Part shown: positions 10,936 to 21,637 of the stretch, one piece after another
Numbering within the stretch: the first letter of the stretch is position 1
Layout of the letters: each line of letters opens with the position of its first letter
Source of the DNA: Gnetum montanum
Taxonomy: Eukaryota > Streptophyta > Gnetopsida > Gnetales > Gnetaceae
Assembly: GCA_015680685.1 (NCBI GenBank)
Contig: MNCI01017493.1
Location: 10,296 to 74,295, forward strand
Direction of reading: 5' to 3'
Length of the DNA: 64,000 bases
The notes under the pieces: model-generated
The model's input: the letters and a program-made list of their open reading frames with translations, nothing else
The model's database searches: none
Told to the model about the DNA's origin: nothing
Position numbers and translations under genes: made by a program

Positions 10936-13900
10936 ATGTCTTCTTCTTCTTCTCATAAGAGCACTTCACCACCCAGGGATCATACAAGAAACAATCAACA
11001 GTCTAAAACACATAACCAAAATCTGCTAGTTCCTCAACAACACCGAGTGGTATACACCCATACTAATGAGTATATACCTAATTTTACCTTTATCCTGCAT
11101 TAGAAAGATTTGTAAGGTAACATAGTGTTACCTCCAGATCGGGCAGTCCCTGACATGCTTCTTCGTGCTCTTGAACGGATAGGCATGACACAGCTATATG
11201 CTGAGTATGTTATAGATGATTTTGACACAAGGGATTACCATCCCACATCAGCACAACATTTAAGGGACTTGTGGCAAGAGAGCCACCATATGTTGTTGAA
11301 GGGTAAAGGGGTCCCGCACGTCCTAAGTGAAATTGGAGATGGCAAACCACTTTTAACGGGTTCTCTATCAAATGATGTTCCCCCTCCTAACGATAGTGAG
11401 GAGGTGGGGTATCAAAACCTATGCTTCATGATACACAACCTTGGTTTTGATCCCCATGAATGCCAATTGTTCACTTAGGGAATGAAAACACATGACAAGG
11501 ATGGACACTCAGATAGTCATCACGATCAGGGCTGAAGCCATCAAAGAGAAGGTAAGAAACATCGTCATGATGATGGTTCTCCTTCTTCTTTCCCTTCATC
11601 ACATCATTCATCCTCTCCTTCCACATCAAGGCATAGTCATCAAGAGCATTAATGGTGAGGATAAGGGTAGGCAAAATGAGAGACCTCGACGAGAGAGTCG
11701 AGAGCGAGATGAGGGCAATCTAGAGAGTCTAGGCATGAAAGAAGGGAAAGTAGGGAAAAATGTAGACATCATAGAAATCATGAAAGAGATGATCATGATG
11801 AACCCCTGCTTGCCACCCGAAGTATGCTAGATATTATGGAGGCCGTGAGAATACCAACAAGGCATCAAAAAGATAGTCAGATCAAGAGATTGGATATGAA
11901 TAACATCCCACGATTTGAAGGGGGACATAATGCTGATCTGTAGAATCATTTACAGGCATTCCACGATGCCTACACCTTGTAGAACATAGAGAACGAGTGG
12001 CAGAAATTAAAGTTTTTTCCTAGGATACTCATAAAGGAAGCAGAGAGTTGGTACCGGTCCTTAGAACCAGAAACCATTAGGAGGTGGAGTACGATGTTAG
12101 AACTCTTCAACGATAAATATCAAACATACTCTAGAGTGTCTAAGTTGCATAAGCAGATCCAAGGATTGAAGCAAGGTACTCACGAACCCTTGGATGCTAC
12201 CATGGGCTGGTATTATGCATTGTTACATCGTTGCCTAGGCTATGGTTACATACAACAGGATTAACTACGCCATCTCGTAGATGGGCTAAGGTACGAAACT
12301 AGGAGAACCCTTGGGACTTATGCCCAAGGGAGGTTATCAGAACTTAGATCCCATGAAATTCATTGATTATTGGAGAAAGTAGCCAAAGAAAAATGGGAGC
12401 TATGGAAGAGAGAAAGTGCAGAAGAATATAACCATGATCCTTCCCTCTAAAAGAAGGGAGTGAGATTTTGTGATGAAGAGGATGAGTCACCACTCAAGGA
12501 GTTGGTGAATAGGAAAAACTTGCTGCTTCAAAAGCTAACAATGGAAGTATCGACTAAGGTAGATGAAATATGGAGCTCCTAGATAGTAAAATTAAAACTA
12601 TCTTGAAAATCGTAGAGGAGTCAAAGGAGGAATGAAGTAGTGATAAGGACAAGAAAAAGTGGAGAGATTCAGGACATGCACGTGACAAGGGTAAGGGAAA
12701 AATGAATATCTCTGATGAGGTTGTGGATTCGGACATACACAATGATGGTGGATGTGAGATCTGCCAATATGACCATCCTAAAGGATGTTGTCCAATCATC
12801 TCACATCTACAAGAGTCTGGGATGTATGCACTCAACCCAAGACTCAACAGACGGCAAACACCCTGAAGGTTACCTTATCGCCAAGGTAACCCAAGGCAGT
12901 TCCACCAACTGTTAACGTACTATCCAAGTGGAACTCCACCACAACCTATCAGGCAACATCAGTAGTGGCAACACCCATAGTCATGGGGGATGCCACCGCC
13001 TAGACAATACCCTTACTGGCAACCAGACCCATATGGCTACTACGTGCAACAGCCAATTTCTCCAAGTGACTCTATGGGTCATGCAACTCCACAACGTCAC
13101 TACTAAGTTTGGGAGTATTTTAGAAGGACTCCTTCTCCTCCGGGAGACGCTCCATATCCATACCATTCTCCAAATCTATTCGCCTCTCTCACACTGTTAG
13201 TTCCAATACCTCCTACTCCAACAATGTAAGGGGAACTCCCCACTCAATTGCAGCAACATAATGCTACGAGAGCTTTGAAAATTCAACCTGCTGTTGGTTC
13301 TAACAACCACAAGAAGAGAAGACCTTTCTTCAGAACCAAAAGCCCAGACAAGCTCTCAAAACCACAAGCAGTTGAGTCTGTGTATGCTCCTCCAATAAAT
13401 AAGGCTTCAGAGTTCCCTTCAAAAAAACAACAGGGCTTAACGCATACGGCTATGTTAACACATACTGTAACTGACTAGATTAGGGTAGCCCACCTTCCCA
13501 GGAAACTATCTGAGCTTGGAAGTCCCTTAATCTACCTCCAAGTCACCAAGAATGAACCTCATAAGGCTCTTCTTGACTTAGGTTCCGGAGTCAACTTAAT
13601 CTCACGAGAAATGTATCAAGCCTAAAACCTACCTCCACTTAAGAAGAGCAACATTCAACTATAGCTGGCTAACCAATTCATCACCATTCCCTTGGGATTG
13701 GTGGAGAACATCGTTACCATTGTGTGTGATTGGTCATACCCAGTCAATTTCCTAGTGATAGAAGTCAACAGAAACGAAGGGGACTTCCCAATTATAATGG
13801 GAAGGACATGGCTGAGTACAGTAGATGCATGCCTAGGAATCTGTGTTCTTTCCTTGGAAATATATAAGGTAAATATTTATGGAAAGATCGAGAAGAAGAA

Positions 13901-14026
13901 AGTTCTGTGCATCACATACAGTGACTCAAAGGATGATGACATGGAGGAACGCTCATTTCCTACATGTAACCGGTGTGCACCAGAGGATAACATTCAAAGG
14001 TGCTTGTATGTAGCAACCACTCAATA
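10936..14026 (+). pseudogene. Gag-protease of the Athila-like element (decayed)
   Basis: The proposed start is the ATG of MSSSSSHKSTSPP; the same frame continues to 11478 with two stops near 11100. An arginine/serine-rich stretch lies at about 11670-11810. The capsid core at 11890-12360 contains IPRFEGGHNADL, EAESWYRSLEPETI and YETRRTLGTYAQGRL. A zinc-finger-like site at 12757-12800 reads CEICQYDHPKGCCP. A glutamine/proline-rich linker follows. The aspartic protease at 13540-13850 has the active-site DLGSGVNLIS at 13575-13604 and FPIIMGRTWLS near 13790. Several in-frame stops and frame changes disable it. No reverse transcriptase follows, so if the N gap hides nothing large this was a non-autonomous gag-pro element. 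Confidence 0.75.
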
Positions 14027-14274
14027 AGAGAACATCCAGTGGTTGACTGCTAATCAAGAGAGCAACCCAATATGCATGGAACAAACTGGGGAAACAACTC
14101 ATGCCCGTAACAAAGGCATAGATACATTGGAATATGAGCGTCGCTGACTTCCACCCCTTAATCTAAGAACATTAATGGGGAGAAGTTGGACACTTTTAAG
14201 AAATTCAAATAGACGTTCGTTATTTCAGATCTCTCCCTTTCCATTCAGTCATGGGGGAGATGGCCACCTATGCT
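14027..14274. other. Post-protease stretch
   Basis: Short stretch between the protease end and the sequence gap. It holds a first copy of the TCAGTCATGGGGGAG purine-rich word (14247-14261), also found at 15527 and next to the right LTR. No protein domain is seen. Confidence 0.45.
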
Positions 14275-14433
14275 NNNNNNNNNNNNNNNNNNNNNNNNNN
14301 NNNNNNNNNNNNNNNNNNNNNNNNNNNNNNNNNNNNNNNNNNNNNNNNNNNNNNNNNNNNNNNNNNNNNNNNNNNNNNNNNNNNNNNNNNNNNNNNNNNN
14401 NNNNNNNNNNNNNNNNNNNNNNNNNNNNNNNNN
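14275..14433. other. Sequence gap (159 N)
   Basis: Undetermined bases in the 3' half of the Athila-like element. The N count may be nominal, so missing pol sequence cannot be excluded. Frames running through it are meaningless. Confidence 0.95.
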
Positions 14434-16066
14434 TGAGACTAAGGTATGGTTCTTTTGATATGACAAGCAATGAGTTCACTTCATCCATCCATCCACAAGT
14501 TTCTATGGTCTCTCTCAGCTTGGAAATGTATAGTCCCTTTCTAAATAAGAACTATTAATGAATCGGTGACTGGGCATTTCTCAAACTAAGGAAGGACTCA
14601 AGGATTGAAAAGGCTGTGACTTCAAGGGAACTTGATGCATTTGTGTTGGCCATTCTCTTGAGTGCTTGGATGTTTTCTTCTTGAGTTTTCTTACCGCTTT
14701 GATGTTACTCAATTATCGAGAAGCTGAGAAAATAAAAATAAAAAAGTCTTTGCATGGTGTGGTTCTCACATATAAATACATCACACACAAAAAAAAAGAA
14801 GAAAAGAAAAAATAAAGAGAAAGTGAGAATTCAAAGCACACTCCTTAGACAAAATAATCATTTGGGCTACAAGCACTGGTTATGGAACTAAAATAAAAAT
14901 GTTCCCTCTAACTAAGGCCCTTCTCGCTTCCCATTCTCTCCTCCTTGTTTCATCAGAATGGTGGTGGCTCTTAGGTGAAGGAATTCTTGTTACTTCAAGA
15001 GGATGGATTGGCCGAATGCATTAATGCGAAGTCACTAAATGTGGTTTGTTTGAGGCAAGACTTGAAATGGGATCTGCTAAGTCACATTAACCATGAACTA
15101 CACAAGGGGCTGTACACTACCTTGTTCTTGGGATTCCATTTCATTCTCTTCTCTCCATCCTTCTCTCCATGGTTCACCTCATTGCAGGTTGTATCATTAG
15201 TGTATGTTGATGCATTGTTTTCTTTTTGGTAAATTCTTGCGGATAAGACTTTAACTTTTGTTCCAAATGATATTCCCAGAGCCTACAAACTCTTTGAATG
15301 TGGGTTTGTCAAGGCATTAAGGGCATGAGCCTACTTTGGGGAGGACCCACTGAATTCCTATTGGTGCACTAGCTAAATTCTTTCCCTTAACATTTTTGCA
15401 ATCCACTTTGTTTTGTTCATTTCCATCTTGACATTCATTTCATCGATGTTATCGTTGTCTCTTTTTCTCTATCTTTTTGGTTCTTTTTATTTATCCATTC
15501 TAATGCTACCGGAGGTTCACTCTTAGTCATGGGGGTCTAGATCCATATTTTTTTGATTTTCTCCTAACCCCTACACCTTCAGTCCACTATGATATCTCCA
15601 AATCCGTATCAGCCATACCACAACTCAGCCAATGGACCTTTCACCGAAGCAAGGTATCAACTGCATTGTGATTCATTTACCCTTGCTAATATTAAGACTA
15701 TGTTATGTGTGTAGATGGAAATCATGCAACAACGGATTGGATCTGGAGAGAACACTTGGAATGGAGCGGTGTTAAAGAAGCTATGCAAGGAGCAAGATTG
15801 ATGGTGTGTTTTCGGATGGACAATGAAAGGCGTAATCTTGGAATTGGTAGTAGAAAAAATTCTTTCTCTCTCTCTTTCCCAGCTACCAAATAAGGCCTGA
15901 TGTCAAATGTATAAAGTGTTCACTCTTGTTGTCATGAACACTAGTTTTGTCTTGTCTTGTAATGATGATTTGTTCACATGTCATCCATTAGTTCCATTTG
16001 AGTTAATAATCTCCTACCATCTTAATATTTTGTAAGGAACTCGAGGACGAGTTTTTATTTAGTCAT
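14434..16066. other. 3' non-coding part of the Athila-like element
   Basis: No pol motif is seen. AT-rich blocks (A-rich at 14780-14825, pyrimidine-rich at 15850-15885) and repeated TCTTAGTCATGGGGGTC words are present. The segment ends with AACTCGAGGACGAG, a phrase common ahead of the polypurine tract in plant gypsy elements. Confidence 0.55.
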
Positions 16067-16073
16067 GGGGGTA
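16062..16073 (+). other. Polypurine tract before the right LTR
   Basis: GTCATGGGGGTA lies directly upstream of the right LTR start TGATGGG. It is the position for plus-strand priming. Similar words occur at 14247 and 15527. Confidence 0.55.
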
Positions 16074-16080
16074 TGATGGG

Positions 16081-16175
16081 ATGCGATATCGCATGGGAAG
16101 TGATATCGCATCCCCTGCGATATTGCGTACGTGATATTGCGTCTTCCCTTGTGATATTGCGTATGTGATATCACA
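16081..16175 (+). promoter_or_regulatory. Palindrome array in right LTR
   Basis: Six GCGATATCGC-like words occur in 95 bp, at about 16081, 16101, 16115, 16131, 16151 and 16164. The first, ATGCGATATCGCAT, and the last, TGTGATATCACA, are perfect palindromes; the others differ by transitions. The TATA box follows at 16191. The array is longer than in the left LTR, so it has changed copy number. Confidence 0.55.
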
Positions 16176-16190
16176 GTGCACAGTCAAATC

Positions 16191-16198
16191 TATAAATA
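16191..16198 (+). promoter_or_regulatory. TATA box of right LTR
   Basis: TATAAATA in the same context as in the left LTR (CAAATC before, AGAGG after). Confidence 0.6.
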
Positions 16199-16915
16199 AG
16201 AGGTGGCTCTCCCTTGTTTCTCATTCGAGGCCTAGAACGTAGTGAAAATTTGGTAGTTTTACCTCTCCAAAGATAGAATATTTTCCATGTGCTCGTAGTA
16301 GAAGCTCTAAAGTGAACGGATCTTTATTCAAGAAAATATTGTACCTGAACACAAGTTTGTGTATGAAAATATAGACAAACTTCTTGGATAAACCTTGCAG
16401 TGCATGGAATAAGCTAAATAGGACTTTATTTACTGTTATTTATTTTTTACCATTAAATTCTTTATTAGTAATTAATTCTCTCTCAACCCTTATCTCCTAG
16501 TTAAGTGCTTTAGTATGACCACTTTGAGCACGTGCGTTACGCTTGGTGATCCCAGCAACGACTAGCATGTGGTAACCAAGGTTGCATCGATTCAAGGTGT
16601 GAACGGTAAGTGGGAACGGATGCTGATGCTAGGTTAATTAAGGCTTAGCTAGTTAGTTAAAGTTAGTAATTAGTCTCTTCACCCTTCACCTCATCAAAAT
16701 ATGAGATAAAATAGAAAAGACATAAAAATAATATACCTTAGACTTACTTAACCATACAACCATAACAAATACAAGTAAGTCTAGGAAAACAATGAATGAT
16801 TAACCTTAAGTGTTCCATAAGGCGTGTGGGCACTTAGTCTACGGAGTTCGACTGGATCATGCGTGCTATGCTCGTATTTTTATGGTTGAGTGTAGGGGTA
16901 CCTCACCACTCATCA

Positions 16916-16920
16916 GCCTT
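16916..16920. repeat. Target-site duplication GCCTT, right copy
   Basis: Matches 10191-10195 exactly. The sequence to its right continues exon 7 of the antisense gene. Confidence 0.85.
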
Positions 16921-17490
16921 CAAATAACTTGAAGGCATCATCTTCATTGATTCCTTGCACAAACATCTCTAACTTTCAACTCTTCATGGCCTTGTCATGT
17001 AACCACTTGTAGTAACTCTTCTTTTCCACCTTGTAATTGTACTTGTGGTCCTTTTGTGTCTTGTCCCACTCAAGGACCCAAGTGCAGTAGTTCCACTAGT
17101 CCTTGATCTTATGAACTATTCGAATGTACTTTTTAGCATTGCTCCTAGCTAGAGTAACCTTTCCATGGATGGCACTCTTGTAGCACGACCAATTAATCTC
17201 CTTAGTATGCAAGGATTCTCTATTAGCTATGCGAGCCTCTATAAACTCCTTATGGTCTCTAAGGTCTCTGATCTTCTTTACCTACTTCTTATTTTCTTAT
17301 GCAATGCCATAGCTCTCTTCCTTAGGAATTTGTTGGAGCGTTAGCAGTTCCATGAAGTCCTAGCACATGGGAGGGAACATTCAATGGACCCATTGTATAA
17401 CCTTCATGGAAAATTTTTCACATGAACCAGTAGTGTAGGAAACTCATCAAGCTCAATGTCATGCTTAGGTCACATCCAACCTTGGATACT
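16916..17490 (-). pseudogene. Antisense gene copy a, exon 7, N-terminal part
   Basis: The reverse strand gives KHDIELDEFPTLLVHVKNFP. Further on it gives WVLEWDKTQKDHKYNYKVEK and SYYKWLHDKAMKS, ending INEDDAFKLFEG at the insertion point. The exon is rich in Lys, Glu and Leu and looks coiled-coil-like. The best-preserved relative is in copy e, at 63245-63577. Confidence 0.65.
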
Positions 17491-17654
17491 ATAAACATCG
17501 TAACAAAACTATAAACATAAAAAATAAGCAAAAAAAAACCAAAAATACTTTAAAACTAAGACCATGTAACCATAAAACATAAAAAGACATAAAAAATATA
17601 AAAAAAAGTATATAAGAAATATATAAATAATAAAATAATTTTTGGAAAAATATG

Positions 17655-17805
17655 CTATTGTTCTAACCAACGTTGGAAGCTATCTATTGCAACCAATCAA
17701 TCATGTCTTCCACCATGCCTTGTGTAAATTTAGTCTTATTAGAAACCTTGGCCCATGGTTTCATACAAAACATGGAAGTGGATGCTTTTGGAAGGGGTTT
17801 AGGCA
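17655..17805 (-). pseudogene. Antisense gene copy a, exon 6
   Basis: The reverse strand reads STSMFCMKPWAKVSNKTKFT followed by QGMVEDMIDWLQ. Copies c (ISMFHMKPWIEVADKIEF), d (STSTFHIKPWVDTPNNRKFM) and e (STSFPTSTYHIEPCVE) match. The K/E-P-W/C motif and the acidic VEDMID helix-like end are conserved. Function unknown. Confidence 0.7.
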
Positions 17806-17904
17806 CTACAACAAGTATAAAAAATCAACAAACTAAAAATTATAAAAAATTTTAACATGAGACTATAAAATACAACACATACTAAAATGCATAAGTACCT
17901 CACG

Positions 17905-18095
17905 GACTAGATAGGATGTCAACAAGAGGTTCATCATTGAATGTTGAGTCTTCAAATATGGCATCTAAGACATTTAATGCTTCATTAGGTGCTAGTTAAT
18001 CCTTCTCTTATTACCTTAGTACCTTCTCTTCTTAGTGTTTTCTCTCTGCCTTTTCTGTTGCCAAGGCTACAAGTTCTTGTTGCTTCCTTGCAAAA
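17905..18095 (-). pseudogene. Antisense gene copy a, exon 5
   Basis: The reverse strand has TTTTTGCAAG at the acceptor, then RKQQELVALATEKAERKH and ALNVLDAIFEDSTFNDEP. Copies c and d have the same QQELVA and (in c) ALDALDAIFKDSTFDDD words. Charged and helix-like; function unknown. Confidence 0.65.
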
Positions 18096-18239
18096 ATGGC
18101 AAAAGAAAAATGTAGAACAAGTTAGAAAATTTTTCCTAAAAATAATATGATGGAAATAAGTATGCATATAACATAAAAAATATGAAAAAAACATAAGGAA
18201 AAAAAATAACAAAAAAATCTCATTAAAACATATCTAAAA

Positions 18240-19331
18240 TAATGTGATGTGCCTTGTCAAACTTAAGAGATACCTTCTTTTTTGCTAGCTATTCAACAAC
18301 AATAATTGTGTTTTCAACTAGTGGCCTCTTTAACTTTTCTATGGCTACAAAATCAACCTTTTCATGTACCTCCTTGGCTTTCTTACCACTCCCATGGGAA
18401 ATATGGGCCTCAACCCCTATGCTGTTAGGAAAAGAACAATGTGCACCACTAAATTTCTTAGTGGAAACTAACAACAATTCCCCCATATCCTTAACTGATG
18501 GGTCCTAAACCTAAATGGTTGAAAAAGTATGTTTCTCCCAAGGTTTAAAAAATTGTGATGGATCATGACTAATCCATTTTCCATCCTTCTTAACCACCAA
18601 GAAGTCTAAGAATCCTCATAGATATGCTACAAAAAATGCAAAATGCATGTGGCATATCATTTCAAGGTTGTTGCAAAATTTTTGGATCTCATTCCATAGC
18701 TTGGAGACAAAATGAATAGCCCTATTAAACTTAAAATCCTTAGTGAGGACCTTATTCATGCTCTAAGTGTATCATATACCAAGGATCTTCTTTTGAAATA
18801 GCAACATGAAAAATGCTCTGGAGTGAAACAACCAATACATCTTGTTGACCTCTATGACCTTGCATTGGTGTAGAGGCAAGCCATCACTACCACAATAAGA
18901 GGTAAGCCATTATTCAAACTTTTTTCTATGGCCCACCTCTTTCCTTACTCTTGTGGAAACCTTCATGCCATCATAAGGTATGCCAAAGAGATCACTAAAC
19001 ATGGATTCATTGACGGGAAAGGTACCTAGCACACCATGAACATGAGAGATATATTTCTTGAATCCTTTGTTAAAAGAGTCAATTACATTCACCATCTTTG
19101 TAGTAGGCAGTGATGGAATAGGAATCATGAATAAATTGAGCAAACTTGCATTGATAATCCTTTCGTAGATCTCTTTAGGTTCTTTTCTTGCTAACCACTC
19201 TTGCCCTAAATCTACATCACCCCACTTGAGAATGAGTGTCTCCTTTACATGTCCAAAGGTGATTATAGATACATTTGATTTGGATGTAGGATCTACAACA
19301 TAGCATGAGTATCCTGTTAGCCTTTAACATA
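18240..19331 (-). pseudogene. Antisense gene copy a, exon 4 (long exon, unknown domain)
   Basis: About 360 codons with only a few stops. In order: LTGYSCYVVDPTSKSNVSII, LILKWGDVDLGQEWLARKEP, MVNVIDSFNKGFKKYISHVH, SDLFGIPYDGMKVSTRVRKE, a Trp/Phe-rich middle part with NNLEMICHMHFAF, VVKKDGKWISHDPSQFFKPW, then KFSGAHCSFPNSIGVEAHIS and a Lys-rich end. Copies b, c and d share these motifs. I do not recognise a named family. The conserved KKDGKW and FKPW words are the best search handles. Confidence 0.65.
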
Positions 19332-19504
19332 AGCACATCACACAAAATTGAAAAATGATAAACATAAAAAATTAAAATTAAATTCATAACCGTATGATTA
19401 AAACCAACTAAGAAAATTAAGGCCTAAGTAACCAAGAAACAACATAACTAGATAACACTAACATTAATAAACAAAAATAAAAGAAATCATTAAATTTGCT
19501 TACT

Positions 19505-19770
19505 TGGTTTAGGTAATGCAGGGATCCTAAAAAATCATGGATGCATATATGCCTAAGTTTGGAAGGCTCCACCTAACATGAGCATTGCTATTGGCTAAAA
19601 ACTTATGGTCAACTTGAGAGTAATGTGAAGTATATTTGCTAAGGTCATTCCTTAGCTACTCCAACATCGCTAGTCTCGTAGTTGATCCTTTTGTAAAAAG
19701 ATCTAATGCTGTGTGTGCTAAAGGTAGAACTTGATCACTCTTAATTAATCCTCTATCATGCACTTTATAC
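19505..19770 (-). pseudogene. Antisense gene copy a, exon 3
   Basis: The reverse strand reads VHDRGLIKSDQVLPLAHTAL and later LRNDLSKYTSHYSQVDHKFL. Copy b (VHNVGLIKSDQVLSLAHTTL) and copy d (RVDDKGFIKSD) match. Function unknown. Confidence 0.6.
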
Positions 19771-19865
19771 CAACAACATATAAATGCAACAAAAAATGTT
19801 TTTGGAACCAAATAGCCTAATGAAGACAATAAACAAATAAAAGCTTACAATCTAGGAGGATTTTG

Positions 19866-20280
19866 GAACAAAGTGTGGACTTGGTAGACTATCATCAATG
19901 CGTTGTTGGAATTGTACTAAATTACCTTAGACATATCCCAAATTTGGGATAACTTGCAGGTTCCTAGAGTGCACGTCTCATTGTGAGAGTCACCTTCCAC
20001 ATGAGTGTTAAGGTCATCTACCATGAACTTGGCTATGTGACTAGTGAAACTAGGTAGCAATGTCTCCATAATGACAACTATAGTGTTGGTAGCCAAATAT
20101 GATCATAAAATCACACTAAATTTCTTAAGCAAGAATGCTAAGAAATCTTTGGCCCTAGGTCTGAACCAAAGAGAACCATGATCGAGGACCATGTTGGAGG
20201 GCATGTTGTTTTATGTTTATGCAACATAAAATCACAGCTAGTTCAACAACTACTAGGATGGGTTTCAAAAAGGCCTTGCA
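19866..20280 (-). pseudogene. Antisense gene copy a, exon 2: FCP1/NIF-like HAD phosphatase remnant
   Basis: The reverse strand contains PILVVVELAVILCCIN, NMVLDHGSLWFRPRAKDFLA, FLLKKFSVIL, then ETLLPSFTSHIAKFMVDD, KLSQIWDMSKV and NSNNALMIVYQVHTLFQNPP. This follows the order of plant FCP1-type HAD phosphatases: DLDGLLC-type motif, RPG..EFL..L...F.V..WSS, and L..IWD followed by NTLLVDDSPYK. The first acidic motif reads V-E-L here and the last acidic pair is not visible, so even the ancestral copy may have lacked catalysis. There is one frame change. Family assignment is from motif order only. Confidence 0.45.
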
Positions 20281-21513
20281 TAACTAAATAAAACCATTAA
20301 AAAACTATGTCACAATAAGAAAAAATTCATCTTATTCATACTTTGAAAACAACTACATAAAAAACCTAGTAGCTTAAGATAAGGATGGTATTCAAATAGT
20401 TGAAGAATGCATAAAAAGTATAGAAATTTTATTTCAAGAATTAAACTATGATAATAAGCTTGTAAAAAGCTTAAAATAATGCTAAAAATGCACTAATAAT
20501 TATAGAAAAATTTCAACTTGAATTGAATGAAATTTTGGTTAGAAATCCTAGTTTATAGTGAACGAGTTGTAGTAAAACTCTAGAAAGGCTAGAGAAAAAA
20601 TTTCAAAAATTCAAATAGCTATTAAAAATCAACATAGACCATGGAAATAACCTTAGAAATTTTAAACATAGTTGAAAGAACAAAAAACATTGAGCAATGC
20701 TACTAGGACAAGCTGAGAAGCTTGTAGGCTTCAAGACTAAAATTGCAACTATGTATGGTAGTTCACATGACCATAAAAATTTAAGAAAAAAACTAAAATT
20801 CTTTTTCCAAGCCTAGAAAGTGTAAATATACACAATTTAACACAAATCCTATACCATTGTTATAGTAACAAGCATAGAAAATTCACAAAGTCGCTTAGAA
20901 TCACTTTAATTTTTTTTTTGAAGAATTGAGTTGGCAATGAAACAACTATAGTGAAACCTCGGGGAAAATTACAAAAACATTTTTAAAAATTTCAAATTTT
21001 ATGTAAAACCCTTCTACACTATCCTATAAATTCTAAAGAGGCTAGGAAGTTTCTAGAAAAATAGCCAAAGTATGCCAATGCTATCAGTATTTGGAGGTTA
21101 GAAATATGAAAAATTGATAAATCACTATGCACTGGTCGATAAAAAAATTGTAAAAAGTTAATCATAGCTTTGAAAATAGTGATTCAACTTTGATGCAACT
21201 ATTAAACATCATATAATAATCCTATGTCCTAAAAAATAAAAAATTTCTACACCACATCCTTATAAAAAAATCGTATATTTGGCTACTTTTTGGTAAAGAA
21301 TAGTAAAAAACACATAGAATAGGGCTAAAGAAAAATTTATATTTTTGTAGAGAAAGGCCCTAAGGCCATAATCACACATGAACATATTAACACAACCTAA
21401 GCACAACATTCAATGCACACAAAGCCAAATTTTTTCTAACATGCATGCCTAGGCAATTCAAAATGCCTCCATAATTTAGCAAAAACTAGTAAAAACAGTA
21501 AGAGAAGGGTACC
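20281..21513 (-). other. Long first intron of antisense gene copy a
   Basis: A- and T-rich stretch without frames between exons 1 and 2. Copies b (28660-29950) and d (51530-53020) have a matching stretch with AATTTTGACTAGAAATCCTAG-type phrases, CTATAGTGAAACCTC and CACTGGTC words. Length is 1.2-1.5 kb in all three. Confidence 0.5.
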
Positions 21514-21637
21514 TGACAATCATGCTAGAAGTGCCTTCATCAATGGAGGGTTTTGGAAGATGAGAGATGCCTTTGGCAGTAATGTTTGCCTTCACCAGTG
21601 TGGGCCTTTTGTTGGTTTCTCCTCTCCTCTTTGACAT
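21514..21637 (-). pseudogene. Antisense gene copy a, exon 1 (intact basic start)
   Basis: From the ATG the reverse strand reads MSKRRGETNKRPTLVKANIT, then KGISHLPKPSIDEGTSSMIV, and ends TCAG before GTACCC, a usable donor. Copy b (MSKRKGGTIKNLSLDK) and copy d (MCKRKALTRKNLALEE) share the start. The Lys/Arg-rich start resembles a nuclear localisation signal; this is inferred. Confidence 0.65.

Larger units (their letters stand above)
10196..16915 (+). mobile_element. Athila-like Ty3/gypsy element, gag-pro only
   Basis: The element is 6.7 kb long and has LTRs at 10196-10791 and 16074-16915. It has a tRNA-Asp-type primer site, a gag-protease region, no visible reverse transcriptase or integrase, a purine-rich G run before the right LTR, and a perfect 5-bp target duplication. 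It sits inside exon 7 of the antisense gene of family T, so it is younger than that gene. Its LTRs still contain many CpG, unlike the surroundings. The Athila-like label rests on the tRNA-Asp primer and on the D-L-G-S protease style. A run of N at 14275-14433 hides some internal sequence. Confidence 0.85.
16074..16915 (+). repeat. Right LTR of the Athila-like element
   Basis: TGATGGGATGCG to CCACTCATCA, 842 bp. Over the shared parts it is roughly nine-tenths identical to the left LTR by eye, and the differences are mainly transitions. It retains the full middle segment that is missing from the left LTR. Confidence 0.9.
9729..21637 (-). pseudogene. Antisense multi-exon gene of family T, copy a (interrupted)
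   Basis: This is the most complete copy of a gene running opposite to gag-pro. Reading on the minus strand, the parts in order are: basic first exon (21514-21637), phosphatase-like exon (about 19866-20280), exon 3 (about 19505-19770), long exon 4 (18240-19331), exon 5 (17905-18095), exon 6 (17655-17805), coiled-coil-like exon 7 (16916-17490, continuing at 9950-10195 beyond a younger insertion), and the acidic proline-rich last exon (9729-9802). Exons 1 to 8 match copies b, c, d and e. Stops in most exons make it a pseudogene. The whole-protein function is unknown; only exon 2 suggests a family. Tat-lineage elements are known to carry extra antisense ORFs, which fits this arrangement. Confidence 0.7.

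Noticed and set aside
14175-14558. Open frames through the N run
   Set aside because: Most codons are undetermined; no support.
15705-15893. Short frame in the 3' part of the Athila-like element
   Set aside because: No recognisable motif, short, in non-coding 3' sequence; could be an unrecognised remnant but unsupported.
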